This document shows positions 25,376-33,684 of a stretch of 64,000 nucleotides of DNA, piece by piece (the stretch's first letter is position 1; each line of letters starts with the position of its first letter). The DNA is from Guptibacillus hwajinpoensis (lineage in GTDB: Bacteria; Bacillota; Bacilli; Bacillales; Guptibacillaceae), in assembly GCF_020524165.1 (NCBI RefSeq), contig NZ_JAIVKU010000002.1, positions 62,001 through 126,000 on the forward strand, given 5' to 3'. The notes below the pieces were generated by a model. The model was not told the origin of the DNA. It did no database searches and saw only the letters and a list, made by a program, of their open reading frames with translations. The position numbers and the translations under genes were made by a program.

Positions 25376-26842
25376 ATGATTGCTGATCAGCAGGAGGATT
25401 TGCAACGAATTTTCGATCGTATCAGCGACATTCAACTACTGGAAGTTTTTTCTCGGAACGATGTCGATCAACAGCTTGATGAAGCAAAGGTGAAAAGAGA
25501 AAAGACGATCGAGAGCGTTGGACAATTTGATGAAGAACTAACGAGTAAGTACACGATGTTGGAAAGCGATGAGCAAGTCCTTACCGCTTTGTTCAGTGAA
25601 CTAATTAATGCCTCCACTCAGGGGAATCAGGTTTCATCGATCTACTACGATGCGGCATCTTTTCATTCGAGTGATATTTATTCAGCGATTTCTGCGAGCC
25701 AAGCAGAAGCCACTAGCGTGAAGAAAGAGCACACTTCACAGCAAGTTGAAGCAAGTGTTGAGGAAAATGAGAATCCTTTTATGGAATCGGTTAATAGTTT
25801 TAAAGAGATTGGTACTGATTTCTGGGCTGGCTTTCAAGAGCGTGGCGAAAAGAAAATGGATTCTCTCTATGACTTTGGTAACTACCTTACCTCCGGATTG
25901 TTTGACGGCGTAAGAGGTGCTGTTAGTGCAATGGACGATCGTTCTGATAAAGCTATTGCTTCACCTTATGATTTTGTGAACTACTTGACGAGTGGTGGAG
26001 CGGATCTGGTGAAAGGTGCGGTAAATCCAGGAGACGATTTTTCGAAAGAGCATTGGTTGAGTAGTTTAGGGCTGGCTTCGATGGTAGCTGGGGCGAAGTT
26101 GAGTGTACCTAAAAGCGGCACGGCTAAGATGAATAGTATCAAGCATACGGTTCATCCGGAAGCTAACCAAAAAGTGATGAAGCAAACGTATCGTGCTACT
26201 ATAAAGGGATCTCTTAGTAGGACAAGAGTAAATTTGAAAGAGATTGGTAGAAATATTAATAGTTATCAGTTGCCTATTGAAAAGAAATTATCGCCAGCTG
26301 GAGTTGGTGGAGTAAACTCATTAATAAAGAACACATATGAGTCTTCTACTAACAATATTGTGAATAGTGTTAGTAAAGGAAATATAGTTGCTAGGAGTTC
26401 AGAAAGGTTAAAAATCCATGGTGAATATTCAACAGCAATTGATAATGACGTAAAAGTAATTGAGAAAGCAAATTTACCAGAATGGATAGGTGAATCTTTT
26501 AAAGAAAGTAATTATAGAACTGTAATTACTGAAAAAGACATATCATTATATAGAACGTATGGTGGTGTGGCCAAAATTAATGGTTCATTTGTAACTACTA
26601 CTCCAGCAGTAAATAGAATAAATGCTAAGGTTAATACTGCTTTGCTACCAGATTGGAAAAATTCTAGACAATATGAAGCAGTAATTGAAGTACCAAAGGG
26701 TGAAGTTTTAAATATTGGTAGAGTTGCGGAACAAAATACAAAAACGGGAGCACTACTGAAAGGTGATGCAGATCAAGTACTATTACCACAGGGCTGGCCT
26801 TCAGAATGGATAAAAGAAATTAGAGAGGTTCCTAGTAGGTAG
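25376..26842 (+). CDS. LXG-type polymorphic toxin, N-terminally truncated, with ART-like toxin domain
   Basis: Residues 1-~110 match the second half of an LXG (WXG-like) export domain; the first ~90 residues of a normal LXG protein are missing. The frame is open back to a TGA at 25271, with no start or ribosome site before ATG 25376. Two repeats follow (LYDFGNYLTSGLFDGVRGAV; PYDFVNYLTSGGADLVKGAV) and FSKEHWLSSLGLAS, usual in the linker of these toxins. The last ~110 residues (ISLYRTYGG, NGSFVTTTP, YEAVIEVPKGEVLNIGRV, DADQVLLPQGW) resemble ADP-ribosyltransferase-like tips; assignment is tentative. Without its N-terminus, export through the type VII system is doubtful. AT content rises from about 26150 onward, typical of exchangeable toxin tips. 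Confidence 0.6.
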   Translation: MIADQQEDLQRIFDRISDIQLLEVFSRNDVDQQLDEAKVKREKTIESVGQFDEELTSKYTMLESDEQVLTALFSELINASTQGNQVSSIYYDAASFHSSDIYSAISASQAEATSVKKEHTSQQVEASVEENENPFMESVNSFKEIGTDFWAGFQERGEKKMDSLYDFGNYLTSGLFDGVRGAVSAMDDRSDKAIASPYDFVNYLTSGGADLVKGAVNPGDDFSKEHWLSSLGLASMVAGAKLSVPKSGTAKMNSIKHTVHPEANQKVMKQTYRATIKGSLSRTRVNLKEIGRNINSYQLPIEKKLSPAGVGGVNSLIKNTYESSTNNIVNSVSKGNIVARSSERLKIHGEYSTAIDNDVKVIEKANLPEWIGESFKESNYRTVITEKDISLYRTYGGVAKINGSFVTTTPAVNRINAKVNTALLPDWKNSRQYEAVIEVPKGEVLNIGRVAEQNTKTGALLKGDADQVLLPQGWPSEWIKEIREVPSR

Positions 26843-26851
26843 GAGGATATA

Positions 26852-27118
26852 ATGGACAAGAAAAAGCAGTTAATCGAACAAATTAAAGTTGTGTTAAACC
26901 ATCTTGAAAATAATTATTCTAATAAAATTACTAGTGGAGCACTACAACTTATTTATAAAAGATATAAAGATGCACTGGACATATTAGAGAATGATAAAGA
27001 CATCAAAGATATTAATATTGTTGGTGGTATTAGGGCATATTTGGATAGCTATAGCGACTATGAAAATCCGTTATTAGGAGAAATGCATAAAGCCGAAAAA
27101 TTGTATCAAACTTTATAA
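26852..27118 (+). CDS. Putative immunity protein for the LXG toxin
   Basis: It starts 9 bases after the toxin stop, with TAGGAGG overlapping the gap. The 88-residue acidic/helical product has no signal peptide or membrane helix, as expected for a cytosolic antitoxin. Base composition is AT-rich like the toxin tip, so both probably arrived together. Family unrecognised; the role is inferred from position. Confidence 0.55.
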   Translation: MDKKKQLIEQIKVVLNHLENNYSNKITSGALQLIYKRYKDALDILENDKDIKDINIVGGIRAYLDSYSDYENPLLGEMHKAEKLYQTL

Positions 27119-27139
27119 GAGTAATCGTGTAAAAAATAG

Positions 27140-27315
27140 GTATCACGGGGACGGTTTAAAACTAGTGAAAACATATAAAATACCAGGTGAGCCAAGCTAA
27201 TAAATTGGTCACCTGGTGTTTTAATTTTTTAATGAATTAGATGACCACGCAATTCAAAACCTTATTAACCTTCTTTCTCTTTTTTAAAAAGTAAATCAGT
27301 AGAATCTTCCATTTG
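27140..27315. repeat. Degenerate bipartite REP-like element with AACCAG-type hairpin
   Basis: A worn forward end (TATCACGGGGACGGTT, 27141-27156), a hairpin with arms ACCAGGTGA and TCACCTGGT (27182-27217) and a worn reverse end (AAATCAGTAGAATCTTCC, 27292-27310). The segment 27180-27310 has a decayed relative at 33700-33790. Confidence 0.55.
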
Positions 27316-27342
27316 GAATCACAGGGACGGTTCTCATGATTC
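27316..27342 (+). repeat. REP-like element, forward copy
   Basis: GAATCACAGGGACGGTTCTCATGATTC, one micro-unit only. It heads the second copy of the RAYT-associated segment. Confidence 0.75.
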
Positions 27343-27751
27343 ATTATAAAGTGAAAACTAGAAATAAGCGTCAAAGAACAAAAGGCGAATCCTTCAAGTA
27401 ACACAAAGGACTCGCCTTTTGTAGTCTGAACAGCGCCATCGTCCTTTTAACCTTTTTTTAATCTTGCAAAAGATAGGCAAATGCCAAGTTAAACAAACGT
27501 TTGATTAACTTGGCGGTGTCAAATATAACATAATATCTAATGAAGGAGATTTTTAAAAGGGAACGAATAATTTTTTATAGAACGAATATTTTGCCCACTA
27601 TATTAAATCCCCTAAGAGATGATTTCCCCCTTCCCTAATCTTATCTTAGTAACATGCCTGACTTTTTTCTAACATTTTCTAATTCCGTTTTACACAGCCT
27701 GAATCTCCACTATATTCCTTACTTCTGTCCGATCTTTATCTACTAGATTTA
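27328..27751 (+). repeat. Second, diverged copy of the RAYT upstream segment
   Basis: It matches 20898-21329 in order: the element end, CATTATAA(A/G)GTGAA(A/G)ACTAG, a hairpin (27380-27420, arms AAAAGGCGAATCCTT and AAGGACTCGCCTTTT), the palindrome, CTAATTCCGTTTTAC, and CTACTAGATTTA at the end. Both copies lead into a RAYT reading frame. Confidence 0.65.
27483..27514. repeat. Extended 32-base palindrome centred on CAAACGTTTG
   Basis: The 20-base dispersed palindrome is extended on both sides by GCCAAG...CTTGGC, so the whole is an almost perfect inverted repeat with a single asymmetric pair. Confidence 0.75.
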
Positions 27752-28238
27752 GAAGCAAAACGTTGATTTATCATGTCACTTTTAGAGGAGCCAATCGCAA
27801 AGAAATTTTTCATGATGATCAAGATCGGATTCGGTTTTTTAAAACGCTTGAAAAATATGCCCTCTTGTACGATATGAAATGCTATGCGTGGTGCCTTATG
27901 AACAATCATATTCATCTGCTGTTAAAGGAAGGAAATGAAGAAATATTTCTGACGTTAAAACGCATCGCCATAAGCTTTGTCCAAACCTATCATTTTAAAT
28001 ATCGTACCTTAGGTCATCTCTTTGAAGATCGGTTCAAATACCTTCTTACCGTCATGCGGTACAATCCACTCAAAGCGCGGATGGTTAGGTGTGTAAATGA
28101 TTGGCCATGGAGCAGTTGTGCGGAATATTATCGAGGGTATTCAGAAATGAAATGGCTAGATTGTGAATATATTTTGAATTTCTTTGGTCACGAGAGTTGA
28201 AACGAATAAATGAGGTCACACAACGGCAGTTAGCAAGG
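27751..28238 (+). pseudogene. Decayed RAYT paralogue
   Basis: The frame matches the RAYT at 21483 closely (KCYAWCLMNNHIHLLLKEGN). The start and first ~8 codons are lost: the leader's CTACTAGATTT joins straight to AGAAGCAAAACG. About 9 codons are missing after GHLFEDRFK and 3 inside RYIHQNP (here RYNP). The frame ends at a TGA after LNFFGHES, and about 65 further codons are deleted before the HTH stub KRINEVTQRQLAR. That stub runs in frame into a PTS IIC gene end. Multiple deletions mark it as non-functional, although the HUH motif and Tyr survive. Confidence 0.8.
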
Positions 28239-28463
28239 CTAGGTCGTCCTTACTTAATTGTTCCATGGACGACACCTGCTCCAATATCAGGCTTATTAAC
28301 GACAGGAGATTGGCGAGGCGCTGTCTTAATGTGCATCAACATCTTGATTGCAATGGGAATTTATTATCCATTCTTCAGAATGTGGGATAAAAAATTGTAC
28401 CAAGAGGAACAACAAACGGCTCCTCCAGTTACCCAAACAACAGATTACTCAATAAATTCGTAA
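28239..28463 (+). pseudogene. C-terminal remnant of a cellobiose-type PTS IIC gene
   Basis: The frame encodes PYLIVPWTTPAPISGLLTTG and GIYYPFFRMWDKKLYQEEQ, the final ~70 residues of lactose/cellobiose-family IIC permeases (CelB/LicC), which have a ...PWTTPAPISG... segment before the last helix. The other ~370 residues are absent; upstream the frame is RAYT sequence. The IIA and GH4 genes follow in the order of lic/cel operons, so the original was probably a licBCAH-like operon that lost IIB and most of IIC. Confidence 0.8.
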
Positions 28464-28496
28464 CGACTACAGATTGAACAGGAGGTTTTGCTAGTA

Positions 28497-28844
28497 ATGG
28501 ATATCGAACAAAGCTGTATGCAATTAATACTTGAAGCATCTACTGCTAAATCGGAAGCTTTTGAAGCGTTACGAAGCGCAAAAGCAGGTCATATAAACCA
28601 AGCAGGAGATCAGTTAAAAGCAGCCACAACAAGCTTATTGAAAGCGCACAAAATTCAAACCAAGTTAATCCAAAATGATTCACAAGACCGACTTGGTCAT
28701 ATTCCCTTACTTCTGGTGCATGCGCAAGACCATCTAATGAATGCGATGGCTCAGAAAGATTTAATCGAAGAAATGCTGGATATGGTTTACAAACAAAGAA
28801 AACTTGAAACCATGGTTCAAGAATTAGCGGAAAGGAGCGTTTGA
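28497..28844 (+). CDS. licA: PTS lactose/cellobiose-family IIA component
   Basis: ATG 28497 follows GGAGG (28481-28485) at a workable distance; a TTG at 28488 is too close. The 115-residue protein has the three-helix IIA-Lac/Cel fold with SAKAGHINQAGDQL and the phosphorylation segment LLLVHAQDHLMNAMAQ. It would pass phosphate from HPr to a IIB partner for beta-glucoside uptake. Both IIB and an intact IIC are missing upstream, so it is stranded unless partners exist elsewhere. Confidence 0.82.
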   Translation: MDIEQSCMQLILEASTAKSEAFEALRSAKAGHINQAGDQLKAATTSLLKAHKIQTKLIQNDSQDRLGHIPLLLVHAQDHLMNAMAQKDLIEEMLDMVYKQRKLETMVQELAERSV

Positions 28845-28845
28845 G

Positions 28846-30153
28846 GTGGATGGGTTAAAAGTTGCCATTATTGGGGGAGGGAGTAGTTATACCCCCGAAA
28901 TTATTGAAGGTCTAATCAAAAAGCAGGCTACGTTTCCTCTTACAGAATTAGTGCTCTTTGATCTTCCAGAGGCGATAAATAAGTTAACGACTATGGCAGA
29001 GCTTTCAAAGCGGATGTTCAAGCGAGCGAAGATCGATGTAAAAGTTGAACATACAACAGATCGAAAAGCAGCACTTTTAAACGCTCACTATGTGCTTAGT
29101 CAATTTCGTGCCGGAGGTTTAAATGCTCGAATCCTTGATGAAAAAATACCGTTAAAACATGGGGTAATCGGTCAAGAGACTGTTGGACCAGGTGGTTTTG
29201 CAAAAGCACTAAGGACTATTCCCGTGACGCTAGATCTGTGCAAGGATATGGAAACCTATTGTCCTAACGCCTGGTTAGTGAATTTTACAAATCCAAGCGG
29301 AATGGTTACCGAGGCAGTTATTAATCATACCTCCATTTCAACTGTTGGACTATGTAATGTTCCAATCGGTCTTAAATTTCTCTCTGCAAGGTTACTTAAT
29401 GTGGACGCAGAAGAAGTATCGATCGATTACATCGGACTGAATCACCTTGTGTGGGGCGAAAGTGTTTACTTGAATGGAGAAGAAGTAACGGAGAAAGTGC
29501 TCGAATTGATGGCAAATGCGACACCAAGTATGAAGAATATTCAAGGTGCAAAATGGGATCCAGTCTTTTTGAAATCACTTGGTATGGTGCCATGTGATTA
29601 TCATCGCTATTATTATTTAACTGATGAAATGTATCAAATTGAAAAAGAACAGGCTAGCCTAAAAGGAACACGTGGAGAAATTGTAAAGAAATTAGATGAA
29701 GAGTTATTTACTATCTACAACCAACCGAATTTAGATGAAAAACCAGACCAACTTTCCCAAAGAGGGGGAGCCTATTATTCTGTGGCTGCAATCAATTTAA
29801 TTGACTCCATTCATAATGATCGCAAAGATATTCAGCCTGTTAACGTTAGGAATAATGGTGCTATTTCGAACTTACCTGATCATGTGGTTATTGAAACGAA
29901 TGCAATTATCGGAAAAAAAGTTTTGAAGCCACTGGCTACAGGAAAGGCACCATTAAAAATATCAGGACTTCTCCAGGCTGTGAAGGCTTATGAGGAATTA
30001 ACTATTCAAGCTGCCATCACTGGTGATTATCACACCGCACTTCAAGCTTTATGTGCGAATCCATTAGTTCATTCAGCAAATGCAGCAAAAAATGTACTTG
30101 ATGAGCTACTTGAAGCTCATAAGGAATACTTGCCACAATACTGTAATGGCTAA
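28846..30153 (+). CDS. licH: 6-phospho-beta-glucosidase, GH4 family
   Basis: GTG start with AAAGGAG 8 bases ahead. The 435-residue protein has the GH4 NAD-binding start VAIIGGGSSYTPEIIEGLI, HGVIGQETVGPGGFAKALRT, NFTNPSGMVTEAV, the metal-ligand segment VGLCNVPIGLK and DYIGLNHLVWG. GH4 enzymes use NAD+ and Mn2+ to cleave phosphorylated cellobiose-type sugars delivered by the PTS, so it belongs with the IIA gene upstream. Length is normal and the gene appears intact, but the operon head is deleted. Its last bases overlap an unrelated toxin-tip frame, a sign of a recombination joint at the 3' end. Confidence 0.88.
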   Translation: MDGLKVAIIGGGSSYTPEIIEGLIKKQATFPLTELVLFDLPEAINKLTTMAELSKRMFKRAKIDVKVEHTTDRKAALLNAHYVLSQFRAGGLNARILDEKIPLKHGVIGQETVGPGGFAKALRTIPVTLDLCKDMETYCPNAWLVNFTNPSGMVTEAVINHTSISTVGLCNVPIGLKFLSARLLNVDAEEVSIDYIGLNHLVWGESVYLNGEEVTEKVLELMANATPSMKNIQGAKWDPVFLKSLGMVPCDYHRYYYLTDEMYQIEKEQASLKGTRGEIVKKLDEELFTIYNQPNLDEKPDQLSQRGGAYYSVAAINLIDSIHNDRKDIQPVNVRNNGAISNLPDHVVIETNAIIGKKVLKPLATGKAPLKISGLLQAVKAYEELTIQAAITGDYHTALQALCANPLVHSANAAKNVLDELLEAHKEYLPQYCNG

Positions 30154-30616
30154 AGTAATTCCTCAAAAAGATATTTATAATTATCTTTATAATCCTAGTT
30201 TCAAGGGAATTAGGGGCTTCACAGCAGTCAAAGATCATACTATTAACTTAGTAACATTAGAAGATAACATAAAAGGTGCTCGTTTGGATTACAACAATAC
30301 GCCTTTTAAAATCACTAAAGGTATTGACGGTATATCTGAGTCAACTGGTGATCCAGATAGATACTTTGGGGTAATTAATTATAAAGTAAATAACCCAGAG
30401 CTTTTATCAGTTCCAGACTGGGAAGCTACTCCTGACTCTTATCCTTATACTGGGAGAGGATTTACTGGAAGTAAAGAAGTCATTCTTCCAGAGTTCTACC
30501 AAAATGAGAGGCCTTTTTCTAAAGGGGATATATTAAAAGTGGTTGATGCTAATGACGGTCAAGTATCAACAATGTTTATCTATGATAAGAAAATGGGATG
30601 GTTGTTAGTAGAATAA
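30146..30616 (+). CDS. Orphan toxin-tip-like protein (C-terminal module without delivery domain)
   Basis: From ATG 30146, overlapping the GH4 stop, the frame reads 156 residues with no signal peptide or export domain: VIPQKDIYNYLYNPSFKGIR, NIKGARLDYNNTPFKI, RYFGVINYKV, PYTGRGFTGSKEVILPEFY, FSKGDILKVVD. The layout (a conserved Arg-Leu-Asp-Tyr, a GFTGS loop, a late Ile-Leu-Pro-Glu) and the following small gene resemble orphan C-terminal toxin modules left behind by polymorphic toxin loci. I cannot name the enzyme class. The sequence is much more AT-rich than the GH4 gene. An ATG at 30080 in the same frame lies entirely inside GH4 and is unlikely. Confidence 0.5.
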   Translation: MAKVIPQKDIYNYLYNPSFKGIRGFTAVKDHTINLVTLEDNIKGARLDYNNTPFKITKGIDGISESTGDPDRYFGVINYKVNNPELLSVPDWEATPDSYPYTGRGFTGSKEVILPEFYQNERPFSKGDILKVVDANDGQVSTMFIYDKKMGWLLVE

Positions 30617-30631
30617 ATGGAGGAAAATATT

Positions 30632-31111
30632 ATGAATACGAATTATGCAAAATATAATAATAATGTTTATAAGTTAGATATGGACGATGATATTCTGGAG
30701 TTAATGAGTGAAGATCCTACAGATTTAGAAAATGGATTTTCATTTTATGTAGATGTTTTAGGAAAAAAACACAATGACTTTTTTATAAAAAGGGTCAAGA
30801 TAGAAGAGTTAGATTTAGTTTTTGAGATAAAAGTGAATGCCAATTATAAAGGAGAAGAGTTTGAAACATTGTCTTTGGGACCTTTTAATATCCAGGAAAA
30901 GAAAATTTCGCTTTTTACAAATAGCTATGTAGTAGCAAAAAAATTCGACTTCTATAAGCAAGAGCAGTTCGTATTTGTAAAAGAAGTTCCACTTCAGGAA
31001 ATTGAATCATTAATAGAGATTCATATTCCGATTCTCGAGTTTAGAGATTTACCGACCTCTCGAAAGGTTATTGAAAAATCTGAAATTATTAATTACTTAA
31101 GTGCAATTTGA
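30632..31111 (+). CDS. Putative immunity protein paired with the orphan toxin tip
   Basis: ATG 30632 is preferred over an ATG at 30617 because ATGGAGGA there is its ribosome site. The 159-residue acidic soluble protein (LDMDDDILELMSEDPTDLEN; FDFYKQEQFVFVKEVPLQEI) has no signal or membrane segment. It follows the toxin-like frame by 15 bases and shares its high AT content. Function inferred from position; family unrecognised. Confidence 0.5.
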   Translation: MNTNYAKYNNNVYKLDMDDDILELMSEDPTDLENGFSFYVDVLGKKHNDFFIKRVKIEELDLVFEIKVNANYKGEEFETLSLGPFNIQEKKISLFTNSYVVAKKFDFYKQEQFVFVKEVPLQEIESLIEIHIPILEFRDLPTSRKVIEKSEIINYLSAI

Positions 31112-31250
31112 TATGTAAAACTGGACGACGGTACGAGACAGATGAAAATGTAGTTACTACTTATAAAAGAACTTTTTAAGAAGGTACTTGAATGTCTCGC
31201 CGTATAACGAACGAGCTTTAGAAGCGATTAAAGAGGCTTGTTTTCTTTTA

Positions 31251-31277
31251 GAATCGGCGGAACGGTTCTCATGATTC
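31251..31277 (+). repeat. REP-like element, forward copy
   Basis: GAATCGGCGGAACGGTTCTCATGATTC, left half of a bipartite element ending at 31457. Confidence 0.75.
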
Positions 31278-31358
31278 ATTCAGAAATTTTAGATAGTAGA
31301 TAATAAATTACTGGTGGATAGGTGAAAAATCGTCTTTGATTTCTTTAACCTCAAAGAA

Positions 31359-31398
31359 AAACCAGGTGATCTAATCAGTAGATTAGATCACCTGGTTT
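31359..31398. terminator. AACCAG-type hairpin, 18-base perfect arms
   Basis: AAACCAGGTGATCTAATC pairs with GATTAGATCACCTGGTTT across a 4-base loop; it sits midway between the forward and reverse REP-like copies and can terminate both convergent transcripts. Confidence 0.85.
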
Positions 31399-31419
31399 AT
31401 TTAAATTTTGTGTGAAAAT

Positions 31420-31457
31420 GAATCAGTAGAACCGTCCCGGTGATTCGCCGGTGATTC
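31420..31457 (-). repeat. REP-like element, reverse copy abutting a stop codon
   Basis: On the minus strand the TAA stop of the phosphodiesterase gene is followed at once by GAATCACCGGCGAATCACCG and the core GGGACGGTTCTACTGATTC. Confidence 0.8.
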
Positions 31458-33230
31458 TTAGTTTACGTTAATCTCTTTTGTGCTGTTAGCGGGTACAGTA
31501 ATTTCAACTTCAACATACTGCTTGTTACCAGATGTAACGTTCTGCTTCACTGTGCCTTCCGAAGCCTGATAATCGCCTTTGACTAAATACATCGGTACAC
31601 TTACTGTCATGTCCTTCTTCAATCGGTTTGTAATCGTAACAGTTTGACTTGCAGCTGTTCCGTCATTCGGGTTGGTAAAAGTTGATTCTAGAGACATAAC
31701 GCCGCTTTCCGTATCGCCATGTTCATAGACAGGGACGGAGTGGCCTGGTTCTTCGTAGTTGTAATCAACGATTTCTCCGTTTTTTACCTTGAATGGACGG
31801 AAGCCAACCCATGGCTTCCCGCTTAGCTCAATCGCGGTTGTTGTCGTGTAGAGAATGCCGTCTTTTTCAGTTACATTGTCAATATGCGTGTGACCGTGAA
31901 GGCTTAAGTCCACATTGTATTGCTTCATAACGTCGATTAACTCGTTCGCATTTTCCCCGTGCCACTGCTGGTCATAATCGAGCCCCAGCTTTTCTCCTAG
32001 AATGAGAGTATCCAGTTTTTGTGGATCGTGTTGCTCGTCGTACTGTTTCCAGTACTTTTGTACGTCAGGATCCTCTTGTGGCCAGATGTCACGATCCTGC
32101 CAGAGAGGATTGTGATGAGAGAACAACCCGGTGATTTGACTTTGTTGAGCTGTTTTCGCATTATCAGCAAGGTCCTCTTTAATCCAATTCAATTGTTTCT
32201 CACGGATTTGTCCACCCCAAGTTGGGACAGAGACTGTACCATTACCACTGCGGTCGAACTTATTCCAGTCGAACGAGTTATATCCGATGAAGTGGGCATA
32301 TGGACCGTAATCAAACGAGAAGTACTGAGGTCCAAAATATTGCTCCCAATATTTCGCACCGTCCGTTAGTGTCGCGTCCTGCGCATAGTAATCGTGATTT
32401 CCTGGAACGAGATAAACTGGGACGTCTAGCTTTTGGAGCATTCTGTACGTTTCTTCATATTCGTAGATGTATTCTTGCGGGTTCATTTGACCGAACATCA
32501 AATCCCCTGTTACAACAACGAAATCAGGATTTTTCAAGTTCACTTCTTTAATGGCTTTTTGAAGGTAAAGCCAGCGCTTTTCTTCGTCGGGGTTCCACAT
32601 GCCGGTTTCTTTCAGGCGACCTGCGCTCACGGTTGAGAGATCATCCGTACTACCCAAATTACGCGGGGAACCAACATGTATATCTGTTAAGTGTAAGAAG
32701 GTAAAATCTTTATTGTACTCTTTTATTACTTTTACTGAATGCGGTTGTTCATCAGTTTGTCGTTGACCATTTGCTGTATACGATACTTCAAGGTCATACA
32801 GTTCTTCTGGAACATTTTCAGGAATGGTAACTGCTACATCATACATTTTTGATGCCTTTTTCCAGTGGGATTGTCCTGTTGAAACATTCTCAACTGGCAA
32901 TTCATATGTTTCTGTAAAGGCTGAATGGTTCGTTGGCTTAAGCTTAACACGCCATCCCCCTGCTTCTTTCCCATGACTATCCATTTTGACAGTTAACGTT
33001 TGTCCATTCTCTTTAATGGCAGGTGTTCCAAAAAGGGGGGCGATGATATCGTTCACTTTCGGATCTACTGAGATGTTAGGAGCTTCATCCATGAAGTGAG
33101 TTGTGCTTCCGATTCCCCCATCCAATTTATCCACGGTACCTAATGGGTTGTTAGCAGAAAATGCTGATAATGGCCCGATAAACATGACAGATAGGATGAT
33201 AGCTGCGATCATGTTTTTATGATTTTTCAT
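31458..33230 (-). CDS. Secreted calcineurin-type metallophosphoesterase
   Basis: The 590-residue protein starts with a signal peptide (MIAAIILSVMFIGPLSAFSA) and AGGAGG precedes its ATG. The first ~175 residues are a beta-rich domain. The metallophosphoesterase core follows with all five motifs: FLHLTDIHVGS, VVTGDLMFG, LVPGNHDYY, GLFSHHNPLW and LHGHTHIDN. The last ~90 residues form another beta domain. It is an extracellular two-metal phosphoesterase, perhaps gathering phosphate from nucleotides or phosphodiesters; the substrate is not readable. It stands alone with a REP-like element fused to its stop. Confidence 0.85.
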   Translation of the reverse strand: MKNHKNMIAAIILSVMFIGPLSAFSANNPLGTVDKLDGGIGSTTHFMDEAPNISVDPKVNDIIAPLFGTPAIKENGQTLTVKMDSHGKEAGGWRVKLKPTNHSAFTETYELPVENVSTGQSHWKKASKMYDVAVTIPENVPEELYDLEVSYTANGQRQTDEQPHSVKVIKEYNKDFTFLHLTDIHVGSPRNLGSTDDLSTVSAGRLKETGMWNPDEEKRWLYLQKAIKEVNLKNPDFVVVTGDLMFGQMNPQEYIYEYEETYRMLQKLDVPVYLVPGNHDYYAQDATLTDGAKYWEQYFGPQYFSFDYGPYAHFIGYNSFDWNKFDRSGNGTVSVPTWGGQIREKQLNWIKEDLADNAKTAQQSQITGLFSHHNPLWQDRDIWPQEDPDVQKYWKQYDEQHDPQKLDTLILGEKLGLDYDQQWHGENANELIDVMKQYNVDLSLHGHTHIDNVTEKDGILYTTTTAIELSGKPWVGFRPFKVKNGEIVDYNYEEPGHSVPVYEHGDTESGVMSLESTFTNPNDGTAASQTVTITNRLKKDMTVSVPMYLVKGDYQASEGTVKQNVTSGNKQYVEVEITVPANSTKEINVN

Positions 33231-33352
33231 AGTTTAGTAGCCTCCTGAAGATGTCGTTACCTAGAGTGTAACGGTCCTCTATGAAGGTGGTGTTAACTTT
33301 TAATTACAAACTGTTATGCGTGAGTGTTGGATTTGTTAATTGTTTTGAGTGG

Positions 33353-33372
33353 TAATCAAACGTTTGTTTAAC
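33353..33372. repeat. Dispersed palindrome, inverted orientation
   Basis: TAATCAAACGTTTGTTTAA is the reverse complement of the common form. It lies 123 bases upstream of the phosphodiesterase start, the only good copy in a possible promoter zone of a gene other than the RAYTs. Confidence 0.7.
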
Positions 33373-33472
33373 TCACCGTTTCATTGAGTCTCCCTCTTCT
33401 TATTCCTATAAAATTCCTAATTTGAGAGATGGGGACAGTTTCCTCTTCCCACTAAGAAGGGAAACATTGTAG

Positions 33473-33508
33473 AAAAAGTTCTTTTCTCAATGAGAAAAGA
33501 ACTTTTTT
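33473..33508. terminator. Strong hairpin between divergent genes
   Basis: AAAAAGTTCTTTTCTC and GAGAAAAGAACTTTTTT pair around a 2-3 base loop. No gene ends here on either strand, so it may be left over from a lost gene. Confidence 0.7.
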
Positions 33509-33621
33509 AAATTAGTGGAACTGTTCTTGGAATAGGGGCAGGGCACCTAAGTTTGAGAAATTTATTCATTTATTGAAGATCAATATTACACCTTCTTTAA
33601 ATGAAAGGAGGTAATTATTTA

Positions 33622-33684
33622 TTGGGAAGTGTGCAACCTTCAGTTAATTGGCTTTTCTCAGGATTAAATGACATGCATAAATAA
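33622..33684 (+). CDS. Possible 20-residue small protein
   Basis: AAAGGAGGT (33604-33612) stands 9 bases before a TTG that opens a 20-codon frame, MGSVQPSVNWLFSGLNDMHK. The ribosome site is among the best in the window yet has no other use. No homologue is known to me; it may be a leader peptide or a relic. Confidence 0.25.
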   Translation: MGSVQPSVNWLFSGLNDMHK

